From contig NC_058189.1 of NCBI RefSeq assembly GCF_907165205.1, forward strand, positions 41,256,270 through 41,320,269: a stretch of DNA of 64,000 nt, given 5' to 3'. Below are positions 35,507 to 44,520 of this stretch, piece by piece. Made by a program: the position numbers and the translations under genes. Source of the stretch: Coccinella septempunctata. Its lineage: Eukaryota; Arthropoda; Insecta; Coleoptera; Coccinellidae. Within the stretch, counting starts at the first letter, position 1. Each line of letters begins with the position of its first letter. The notes beneath the pieces are model-generated. The model ran no database searches. It was not told where the DNA came from and saw nothing but the letters and a program-made list of their open reading frames with translations.

Positions 35507-36371
35507 TAGTCCGGGAGGCAGGGGCTTTTTTTTCAAGGAATTTCATCCCGGCTGAATTTAATACTGTAGGTTGTAGTCACATTGCAAATGACGAAACCGA
35601 CCGTCAGCTTCAATACCATCGGTGGGTGCGGGCGTGGGAGGCGGCGGAACTTGGGAAAAAATGCGAAATTTCAAGTGATTTTATCCCGGCTGAAATTTTT
35701 TATATGTAATATTAATGTTAAATAGAAACAAAATAGTGAAGTCAGCCGATAGGCGGAGGGTGGAAAATACGTCAGTCGAGCGCGCGAACTGGGAAAAAAA
35801 ATTTGAAAATCAAGTGATTTCATCCCGAATGAAAACACCTCCATATGATTTCTTACATATATGGAAATATAAAAATGACCGTCAGCTGCGTGTCTAGCGG
35901 GGGAAAGACCGTCAGTCAGATCATTGAAAATTCCGCGCGCCGTATATATATTTTTGCTCTGACTGACGGTCTTTCCCCCGCTAGACACGTAGCTGACGGT
36001 CATTTTTATATTTCCATATATGTAAGAAATCATATGGAGTTGTTTTCATTCGGGATGAAATCACTTGATTTTCGAATTTTTTCCCCAGTTCACGCGCTCG
36101 ACTGACGTATTTTCCACCCTCCGCCTATGGGCTGACTTCACTATTTTGTTTCTATTCAACATTTATATTACATATAAAAAATTTCAGCCGAAGATTAAAT
36201 CACTTGAAATTTTGCATTTTTTCCCAAGTTCCGCCGCCTCCCACGCGCGCACCCACCGCTACTTGACCAGCTGACGGTCAGTTTCGTAATTTGCAATGTG
36301 ACTACAACATACAGTATTAATTTCAGCCGGGATGAAATTCCTTGAAAAAAAAGGCCCTGCCTCCCGGACTA
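35507..36371. mobile_element. 865-bp long-hairpin element
   Basis: Two arms of about 400 bp are complementary with few mismatches around a centre near 35935 (GACCGTCAGTCAG / CTGACTGACGGTC). It starts TAGTCCGGGAGGCAG and ends with the inverse. A TCG on both sides may be a 3-bp duplication. Internal words such as TTTCATCCCGGCTGAA recur several times within each arm. It has no coding capacity: the ORFs of 60-120 codons that cross it are palindrome by-products. The class is unknown. It would make a long double-stranded RNA if transcribed. Confidence 0.85.
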
Positions 36372-36463
36372 TCGGGTCTTACCGATTCATTCGCCAGCCA
36401 GAACCAACACTTTCAGTTACCGGACAAGTCGGAGCTCAGCCTTATAAGTTACGGGTTTGCAGG

Positions 36464-36499
36464 TCGCGAAACAACGTACTGCAGTACGTTGTTTCGCGA
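36464..36499. repeat. Perfect 36-bp palindrome
   Basis: TCGCGAAACAACGTACTG continues directly into its exact reverse complement, centred on a CTGCAG site. It directly abuts the larger hairpin at 36498-36622. Confidence 0.9.
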
Positions 36500-36622
36500 T
36501 TCGAACCGTCGTTCCAAAAACGCCAAAAACCGATGTGTGTGGTGAAAAACCGTCGTTCCGAATCGTCGGTTTTTCACTACATACATCGGTTTTTGGCGTT
36601 TTTGGAACGACGGTTCGAATCG
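36498..36622. repeat. 125-bp hairpin next to the palindrome
   Basis: Arms of about 53 bp (beginning GATTCGAACCGTCGTTCC and running through CGCCAAAAACCGATGT) pair with only two or three mismatches around a GTTCCGAATCG-type loop. The loop sequence itself resembles the arm tip (CGTCGTTCC). The size is compatible with a pre-miRNA-like fold, but the adjacent palindrome suggests a transposon end or a duplicated foldback unit. Confidence 0.75.
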
Positions 36623-36868
36623 TGGCGATTCGAACGGATGGAAAAGAACGAAGTCTGTGGGCGGCATAAGTCTGCTCCTGTTTTTCGTTTCCCAACATCT
36701 TGTACAAACTTGTTGATGCGTGAACCAGTGTTTCGCATGTGTAAACGTGTGAATGCACCTAGAATGAATATAATCTTTCAGTTGCAATTTTGTTGAATAT
36801 TTACTATTTGAGAATACATACTTATGTTATTCTTTTAATATTGTTTCATCCCATCTCGTTTTAATAAA

Positions 36869-38247
36869 CTGCACTACATGGGTTAGGGATATTGACTTAA
36901 ATTGCGAAAAAATATAGTTAAAATAGGATTCTTGTGATGAAAATTCATATTAATATGATTTCTAGTTAAATTTAGCCTGTAGGTCTGCAGCGTATACAGG
37001 GTGGTTAAGAAAAATCGAGTAAAATTAGTAAGAATATCAATACAACGTAAGGCCTCCACGGGCATCAATAGCAGCTTGACATCTTCTTTGCATACTACAC
37101 ACGAGGTTGTTGAACATTTCTTGAGGAATTCGGTTCCATAAACGGGGCAAAAGATCTCTCAGATCATTTAAGGATTCTGGGGTAGGTTGATGATTATCTA
37201 ATCTTCTTTGGAGCATATCCCATGCATGTTCTATGCAATTCAAATCTGGTGAGTGCGGAGGTATTGGTAAATGTGGAATACCAAGCTCCTCGCGCGCATT
37301 CTCAACTATGGCTGCTCTGTGCGGTATAGCGTTATCGTCTAGAAATTGAAAAGTTTCACCAATAGCAGCGTGAAAATTTGGCGCAACATTGTCAATGACA
37401 TGCTCCCTATAGTGTAAGGCGGTCATATTCCCAGGAAAAATGTGTAGATCTGTGCGCCCGTTGAAACATATACCGGCCCATACCATAACACTACCCCCTA
37501 GGAATGGATGGACTTCTTGGACATAGCGACGATTACGGGGTGTGCGTGGGATTGTCCATACCGTTATTCTTCGAGAATCTGAAAATCGTCCATATCTGGA
37601 TTCATCAGTGAAAAGGACACTACGCCATTGATCGTTCCAATTGATATGTTACCTTGCCCATTCCAGTCTTCGACGCTTATGGTCATGTGTTAATGGAACT
37701 CCTTTTAATGGACATCTTGAACCTAGGTTCACCTTTCTCAAACGTCTTCTGATGGTTTCGATGGAAACTTGGACCTCATCTGCATTTTGAAGAGTATTCC
37801 GTAGCATTCTACATGTAGATGTAGGGTTTCTTCTCGCCGATACGGTGATGAAACGATCCTGAGTAGCTGTGTTTTTCGTCGCCCACCAAGCCTTGGTCTT
37901 TCCAACACGGAACCTGTCTCCCTGAACCTATTCCAAAGTCGAGATATCACACTTTGGCTGACTTGGAGCCTTTCTGATACAACAACCTGAGTTAGGCCAC
38001 CCTGTAGCATTCCGAAAGCCCTATTAGCCTCAGCGTCCGTTAATTTACGTCTTGGCATTTTCATAAAACTCGTTTCAAATCGCCGTTGATAAACTCACTT
38101 CATTTCAAAATAAGAACATTCATGAAGCATATGCAAAGAACCAAAATTCAGAAAAAAGGCGACCAGATTGACGAAATGTCTCATACTGATTCAAGTTGTT
38201 ATTGAGTTTTAAATGATTTTACGATATCCCTAACTCTTGTGGAGCAG
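36869..38247 (-). mobile_element. Tc1-like transposon, nearly intact
   Basis: About 1.38 kb, minus strand, inside LRR intron 1. TIRs: CTGCACTACATGGGTTAGGG at the left and, inverted from the right, CTGCTCCACAAGAGTTAGGG then ATATCG. TA follows the right end (38248-38249), while the left TA appears mutated to AA. Untranslated spacers of about 170-180 bp separate each TIR from the transposase ORF, as expected for Tc1-type elements. Confidence 0.88.
37037..38064 (-). pseudogene. Tc1-like transposase (DD34E) with two lesions
   Basis: About 342 codons, the usual Tc1 length. Starting at 38064, the N-terminal paired-like helix-turn-helix is clear (LTDAEANRAFGMLQ; VSERLQVSQSVISRLWNRF). A frameshift near 37885 moves the frame to RFITVSARRNPTSTCRML, then an amber-like TAA at 37649-37651 replaces one codon between WAR and HINW. 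After it the frame is open to the end: LFTDES (first catalytic Asp), MVWAGI, FLDDNAIPH (second Asp) and DLNCIEHAWD (Glu), with 34 residues between Asp and Glu. Only two lesions separate it from an intact ORF, so it is a young fossil. Confidence 0.9.
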
Positions 38248-38866
38248 TATATTTTCATGGAAATGTACCTGTTTATGTTACCCTATAATTAGAATTTTTC
38301 CTGTTGGGTGAATAAAGTCAATTCTTTATTATTCACTATTTATTATTAGAAGAAGAATATTTTCATACATAATTATGGCACATCAGTGTTTCCATCGTTT
38401 TTTCTTAAGGAAATCAACTCTGTAAATAATAATAATGAGAGTTTATTGCCATAACAATTTCATACAATTAATTAAATTTTTAGTGAAAGAGGGGGGGCAT
38501 ATCACTGAACTATATTTTCCTACCTACCCAAATCATTGTTGAGAAAGAACAAGATGAAATGGTACGGAATTAAGCAAATAATAACAATTAAACAGAAAAA
38601 TCATATAACATTCAACTCGACAACAATTATTCCAACCAAATAATTGCTCTGTTTTCATAAATCCAACAATTCTTAGTGGTAAACATTTTCTCTGATAGCA
38701 ATATTTCAGTGGACGAAAATTTTTTTTGTCAAATACTGAATGATTTCATATGTATAAGTGCGGTTGTGCGTACTACTCTGATTATTTCTGACGTTTCTTG
38801 TTTCCACATGCATTATTAAAACCAATTCGTTTCATCAGTCAGATTGAATAAACGATATTTTTTCAG
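38248..38866. other. End of intron 1
   Basis: AT-rich intronic DNA leading to the acceptor TATTTTTTCAG at 38856-38866. No other feature is seen. Confidence 0.6.
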
Positions 38867-39598
38867 GGTAACAGCCTCGGTGAAAGGAAACTCGAACAAT
38901 ATTTCCACCGAACAAACTAATAACGAAGAGGTCAGTTGGAGTGGAAGACAACTTACGGATATTCCCAGAGGCAGCTTGACTATAAAACAACTGGATTTGG
39001 CATACAACAATATTCTGGTCCTTCCACCGAACGTATTTCAGAACAAATCATACAGAGACCTGGCAGTTTTGGATTTGCACGAAAACAGTTTATTCAACGT
39101 AAGCGCATCGGCTTTCAAAGGAATGAAGAAGTTGCGAAGTGTTGATTTTTCCTATAACAACATAGAAGATCTGGATACTTACACATTTGAGCAAAGCAGA
39201 AAATTGGAAAAGCTCGATCTAACTAGTAACAGAATTACATTTACAAAATCCAAAGTGTTTTTGGTGTCTTCCACCATGAAAACCTTAGTATTAACAAAGA
39301 ACAATATAGACGAACTATATGAACTCACATTTGTCGGCTTAAAGCATCTAACTAATCTTATTTTGGATGAGAACACCCTGAACAAAATACATCCAAACTC
39401 TTTCAAACCTTTGCCTGATTTACAATTCTTGTCATTATCGAATACAAGGGTTATGCATTTGGGTGCTTCCATGTTTACACAAATACCAAGGGTAATGAAT
39501 ATAGAATCAACCCCTTTGGCCAACACATTCAACCCACCCTTGACGAGGATAAAAAAGGATCAGGTGACGAATTTGCTCCGAGCAGAAGAATACTATAG
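38867..39598 (+). CDS. LRR gene exon 2 (leucine-rich repeats)
   Basis: 732 bp, bounded by the acceptor TTTTTTCAG and the donor AG|GTGAGT. It encodes about 244 residues with an N-terminal cap-like segment and about seven LRRs of 24 residues following LxxLxLxxNxI: IKQLDLAYNNI, LAVLDLHENSL, LRSVDFSYNNI, LEKLDLTSNRI, MKTLVLTKNNI, LTNLILDENTL and LQFLSLSNTRV. There is no transmembrane segment. With the signal peptide of exon 1, the product should be a small secreted or surface-bound LRR protein, probably a binding or scaffold protein; no enzyme domain is present. The ATG at 38844 lies upstream of the acceptor and is not the start. Phase 2 at both ends. The exact orthologue is not recognised. Confidence 0.85.
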
Positions 39599-39720
39599 GT
39601 GAGTGGTTTTTTAATCTTAAATATAAAAGATGGGGTAACATTGAGAAAATATCAATATACCTCCTACTACTGATTTAAATGAAAGAAATGAAAAAAAAAA
39701 GAAAATTGGAAATTGTTTTA

Positions 39721-39981
39721 TAGTACAATCGCGATAACGTGAACAGAATAAAACCAGCGTTGTTCACCAAATAGAGGTTGTTCATGTTACCGGAGGTCAC
39801 TGAAATACAAACTCTACAACATATTGCTATACAGGTTTATTATCTTATAAAACTAAAATACATTCACAATGGTTGACAAAGTTGTGAGATCTTAGTTTGC
39901 ACCTTTTTGGGTAGAAACAATGTTGTTTACGCTATTGAGCTGTTCGAACGAGCGCGTGTTCACAGTATCGCGATCGTACTG
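39721..39981. mobile_element. 261-bp pogo/Tigger-like MITE
   Basis: The ends TAGTACAATCGCGATAACGT and, inverted, CAGTACGATCGCGATACTGT form about 25-bp TIRs ending in GTGAACA, flanked by TA (39719-39720 and 39982-39983). CAGT..AATC.CGATAACG-type termini are characteristic of the pogo/Tigger group. No ORF. Confidence 0.75.
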
Positions 39982-40014
39982 TATTTGAATTTTGTATGTA
40001 TGTTGACACTATTA

Positions 40015-40680
40015 GTTGGGGAGCCGACGATGCTAAATCGGGATTTACTCGAGCGTCGTGGAGACCTAGTGGATTTTGAAGATTAGGTGGTAGGAAGAAA
40101 AAAAGGTTCTATGATGTATGCACTTTCAGCGGTGGGGAAAACGTCTGCAGGTTTTCAGAGATGTGAAAAAACTCGTCAGGTGTTCATACTCGAGCGTGTC
40201 AGATATCGAAGATATCGTATATGCCCTACGTGTATCTGATAATGAATTCATGTTAATCTGACAGTTTGCGTGGTGGGGCTGGCCGTATGGAAAAGTTGAA
40301 AATGGTGAAAAAAATTTTTTCGAGCGTGTCAGATTTTTAGAGGATATGTTAATTGGACCCAAGGGAAGCTACATACTCTCCAAGGGACTGACAATTCGGA
40401 CGTGACGCAACGTCACAGCGGTCCTTTGAAAATGCAAAACAAAATCGTTACTTGTACATACTCGAGCGTGTCAGATTTTCATACAAATAGTTAATCCTAT
40501 TGTTGCAGACGTGTTGACCAATTAATCTGACACTTATCAGGGGGGGTTTTCTTAATCTGACAACAACAAGGAATTTTTTTTAAATATCTCCCTTCCTGTA
40601 CATCTAATCGTTTCTGTATTCATTATAAAAGTTGCAGAGAATAAAATTCTATAAAACTTTCGTTGTATAGAGCAGCACAA
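40015..40680 (+). mobile_element. GGGGAGCC-ended element, copy b, truncated
   Basis: The left end GTTGGGGAGCCGACGATGCT after TA is intact. Subterminal ATACTCGAGCGTGTCAGAT words recur at about 40187, 40318 (partial) and 40459. The matching right TIR is absent, and similarity to the other copies fades near 40680. No coding capacity. Confidence 0.75.
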
Positions 40681-41033
40681 ACTAGCTCGTCCGACATGTT
40701 TTGGGATGAAGAGCATATAAAGTGATATAAAGCATGAAGCTTTCATAATATCTAAGAAATAATGTCCAAAAGCCAAAACAAAGGAAAGCAGCGTTCATCG
40801 TCATGTCATAACTCTAAATCTTAGTAGGACTCAAAACCATCTGACCTCTAATCATAAGAACTTAGCACTGAACCATACCAAAAAACATCAAAAATACAAT
40901 TCTGGCATATCTGAACCATAGAACTGGAGAAGGTTCATTGATAATTCAATGAAAAAGATTCATTTCAGTTACTTTGTCGCCTGGAAATAAGGGGTAGTTT
41001 GCGTCTAATCCAGTAGTTCTGATTTTGTTGCAG

Positions 41034-41076
41034 ACTTGTTTATGATGTCAGCCTGATGAATAATCCAAGTTTGTGA
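41034..41076 (+). CDS. LRR gene, candidate last exon
   Basis: The acceptor TGATTTTGTTGCAG is followed by a base that completes the split arginine codon from exon 2, then LVYDVSLMNNPSL and a TGA stop at 41074-41076. It is chosen because of the best pyrimidine-rich acceptor. Two other acceptors also give short in-frame tails: 40969 (SYFVAWK, stop) and 41714 (RLVE, stop). Any of them would give a protein of about 265-275 residues with no transmembrane or GPI-like tail. Confidence 0.35.
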
Positions 41077-43118
41077 CCTCGAGCGCCTAACGCAACTTTG
41101 TCAAAAATCTAAAAAACGGCGAAGAAATCGTGTTTTTCTCAAATTTTGGCGATTATTTCCCTAAAGGACTAGTTTTTGAAAAAACTTTTTAAGGACGTTT
41201 TCAAAGAAGACTGAATTTGCTGCAATGTGATACTAGAGTTGTCTCTGTGGTTTTATTCTGTTGTTTCCGAGATTGACGCCCGTTTGCACCGCTTACCACC
41301 CTTAAAAGTCCCTATTTGCTAGGTTCCATTTAGACTTAGGTAAGTCAAAAATCTTCTCTTTTGCACCGGAACCGCTTAAAGGAAACTTAGCTAAGGGACA
41401 CTGACATTTGGCAACGCTGTAAAATTATTGAATTGTTGGTACTCTCGACCTACTTGACGGTTTAAAAAGAAAAATTTTTATGCTTTCTGATAAGAAAACC
41501 TTCTTCGGTTAATAGTAAAAGATTCCTTGAAGACGGCTTGCGAATGCTAGATTAAATTATGTGAATAGCTCGATAAATCCTACTATAGATCGATTTTTGC
41601 ACAGTTCAACAGATATTGACTTATTCATTTGATGTTTTCTCTTTAAACAAATTCCGGTCATGAGTGATTTCGGAAATGAAATTGATTAGTCTCATTATGT
41701 CAATATTTTTCAGATTGGTAGAATAACATTGGCAAGTTGAAGAAATCTCAAGTTTTATTGAGAAAAATACAGCTGCTCACTCCAAAATGAGGGTTGTAGT
41801 GTTTGAACTACAAATCAACAGAATGGACTGGCTGGTGGGTGTCAATTTTCTGAAATGAAAATTGGTGCGCGATGTCGAGAGTGAGAGTTTATGTTAAGTA
41901 TTACTGTGTAAATATTTAGATTTAGGAATAATGTGTAAATGTTTAATTTATAAATTAGAATTGAATCTCCATTCACCAGAAACGCCCAACTGAATTGAGC
42001 TTTTGCTAATGAACAATCAATAAGAATTATTAGCATCTCTTCCAATTTATAAGAATATTTTTCATTAGAGGCATTGAAGATAATTTGAAGATAAAATAAA
42101 ATAAAAACTGAATTACAGGAGTTAATGTTCCGCTATCGCAGTATCATCTTCAGGTTAGTGAAAAACATGTTATTCAGTTTTTAGGTTAATTATGGATTTT
42201 CATCAAGTATCGGCCATATGAATTCAATATTTGAATTGACTAGAGTTCCTGTGTGTGTTGCAGATACAAGATGTACAACAGAGTTCTGTAAATGAAACTT
42301 TGTTTTGGAAATCATAAACAAAAGGGGCAGTATCTAGAACAAAGTTATTAAATTGTTTTATATTGATTACGAAACTAAAAATGAAAAATTTTAATAGAAT
42401 AACACTACTATAAATGTACGTCGATAGATTGATGAAGATTTTATTTTTGAATAAGTAGGTACATGAAATCCCAGCACAAGCCCAATTATTCAGGTTGAGC
42501 ATGCTGTACGAACAATTTTTATGTGGATTGGGGGTGACAATTATGTGTTATAAGTTGATTACAACTGAAAAATTACCTGCACTTCGGGAAAATAGGTATG
42601 AATAGTTGGGCGTTATTGACTATGAGTAAAATTTCTGGGTGCACATAAAACACATAATCAATGCTCATGTTTTCAACTTTAATTTAATAGCTAACAATTT
42701 TAACTTTAATGCACACTGATGATTTACTTAAAAAGTCCATATTCTCATCAATAGCCCCTACATAAAACAGTAGCGGCTATTGGATTATTCAAAATCTGAT
42801 CCTAATTATTGATTGAATGGAGTCTCAATCATCCAATAATAATGACTGTTTTTTTAAATTCCATTTCTGGAACTTTTTCGTCACTTTTACTCATATCAAG
42901 AGAAAACCACTTGTATATAGTTGCTAATATTTATTCATAAATTTCTCCACTTGTAGTTCTGTTTTTGATAATAATTTTATAACGACAGCTTTAGTATATT
43001 TAACCAATGATGAATTTGTGATTGATTTCTTGTTATTTATTAGAAGCTTCAATAAAACATAAATAAAGGGCTTTAAAGTAGTTTTATATTCATTTCCTCC
43101 TCATATAATATCTCTTCC
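41077..43118. other. No recognisable gene; possible 3' UTR
   Basis: AT-rich. An AATAAAATAAA run near 42093 could serve as a poly(A) signal for the LRR gene if transcription extends this far. Nothing else is recognised. Confidence 0.4.
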
Positions 43119-44200
43119 AGGGTCGAACCGATTTTGGGAACCCGAATTGAAGAAAAATTCTTCGTAGTATGAGGTTGGTCGGAAATTCAGTATAAATTAT
43201 AAGTTAAATAATAATAATGAAGAGGAGGTACTCAAAGTTCCGGAACATGGGTAGGTGTGAAAAATGATTTTATGCTTTTCTGCTGAAGTATACCGCGTCT
43301 AGAAAAACTTTAGAGTTGTAGATGATTGCATTATCTACAACTTTTTCAAATGCCAATTTTCAACTTGACCTCAAATTCATGGATGAAAACTCAAATCACT
43401 CATTAAGAGTTCATGATGAAAATCACTGACCATATAGATTTCGATGTGTTAATTTGGCAGTAATTTTTTCTAGGCAAGAAATGGCTTTCTGATTTTTCAG
43501 GAGTTACAATTTAAAAAAACCGAATTTTCAAACCATCAATTCAGTTAGCGAAATTTCGAATTTCAAACGCTTACAATGCTCCTTTTCTTCATTGAAAGCT
43601 CAAATCTACTTTGAAATAAAAAATAAATTTTTTGTATGAATATGAAAAACAGAAAATTTATTTTCAAAATAAATTTTTCAGTAGACTCATTTTTTATTAC
43701 ATATGATGGTTTTACTTGATGTAATAGAGGAAATTTCATGTGATACAGATCAAACTTAAACCAACTTCATTGAGAATTCCTGAAAATATTGTTAAACAAT
43801 AACCGTACATTCAAAGCCTTCAGGAGATAAGCGTAAAGAGCTATGTAAAAATTCTTTTAAAATATCAATTACTTCATCACAATACATATTTCTAATATAA
43901 ATTAGTTGCACGTAGTCAACACTTAATAATTAAGATTTGCGATTTATTCAGATCGATTTTTGTTTGAAGGTTTTTCTCCATTCCATCTAGTTGGTGTTGC
44001 TTCCGATTTCTTCAAGTTCGTCTGAATCTTGCATTTTCTCAGATTCTTCGTTTTCATTTAGGTCTTGATTTTCCGTATTAATTGAATAGCACGTATTCTT
44101 TAAGTCTTCAAGTACTTCTGAATCACTTATGTTTTGATACGGCATAATTTATTTTATGAAGAAAATTCGATCTTAGTATCCCTCAAATTTTATTTATTTA
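43119..44200 (+). repeat. Dispersed repeat A, copy 2
   Basis: Counterpart of 4692-5480: the start AACCGATTTTGGGAACCCGA, an AAATAAATTTTTTGTATGA block near 43620 and TTCTGAATCACTTATGTTTT near 44113. It is longer than copy 1, so one of them has internal indels. Its position directly next to the LINE fragment at 44264 raises the possibility that repeat A is a LINE 3' part. Confidence 0.6.
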
Positions 44201-44263
44201 TACTATTGACCATGGACGAATAATCTCAAATTGTATTTTAATGTTGTCTTCTTCTTCATCGTA

Positions 44264-44520
44264 AGTTAGGACTTAGGACTAGTCCTGTGTTTTCATCAAT
44301 GGTTTTCTGGCTGCTGTTGGGATGACGAAGACCAGCTTTCATACCATCTTGTAGGTGGTCGTCCTGGTGGTCGGGATGTATTTGGTTTTTCTTCCTTTGC
44401 GATCTTTGCCAAACGGTCATCCGACATTCTGTCCACATGGTCTCGCCATGCCCTTCGCCGTTTTCTTGCCCATCTCACCACATCCTGGATGTCACATATC
44501 TCTCGGATTTCTTCGTTTTT
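44264..44520 (-). pseudogene. LINE ORF C-terminal fragment
   Basis: Minus-strand translation gives VRWARKRRRAWRDHVDRM, SDDRLAKIAKEEKPNTSR and PPGRPPTRWYESW, the conserved last segment of many insect non-LTR reverse transcriptases (W..H..RM..DR......P...R..GRPP.RW). About 75 codons remain, ending at a stop near 44285; everything N-terminal is missing or beyond recognition. RTE-like affinity is a guess from memory. Confidence 0.75.

Larger units (their letters stand above)
39599..41033 (+). other. Intron 2 of the LRR gene (tentative)
   Basis: Begins GTGAGT. It contains the pogo-like MITE (39721-39981) and the truncated GGGGAGCC element (40015-40680). Its 3' end depends on which acceptor is used; alternatives are 40968 and 41713. 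Confidence 0.45.

Noticed and set aside
35359..36274. Cluster of overlapping ORFs (60-120 codons) on both strands
   Set aside because: Mirror-image reading frames created by the long hairpin at 35507-36371; the same peptides appear from both arms.
36498..36622. Calling the hairpin a microRNA gene
   Set aside because: The fold is plausible, but without small-RNA data and with a second palindrome fused to it, a transposon-derived hairpin is at least as likely.
36332..36796. ORFs of up to 154 codons on both strands
   Set aside because: They run through the palindrome cluster at 36464-36622 and repeat the same residues inverted; no motif or conservation evidence.
38844..38866. ATG at 38844 as start of the LRR protein
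   Set aside because: It lies upstream of a strong splice acceptor, encodes no signal peptide, and the exon 1 candidate at 29425 fits in phase. The bases 38844-38866 are treated as intron.
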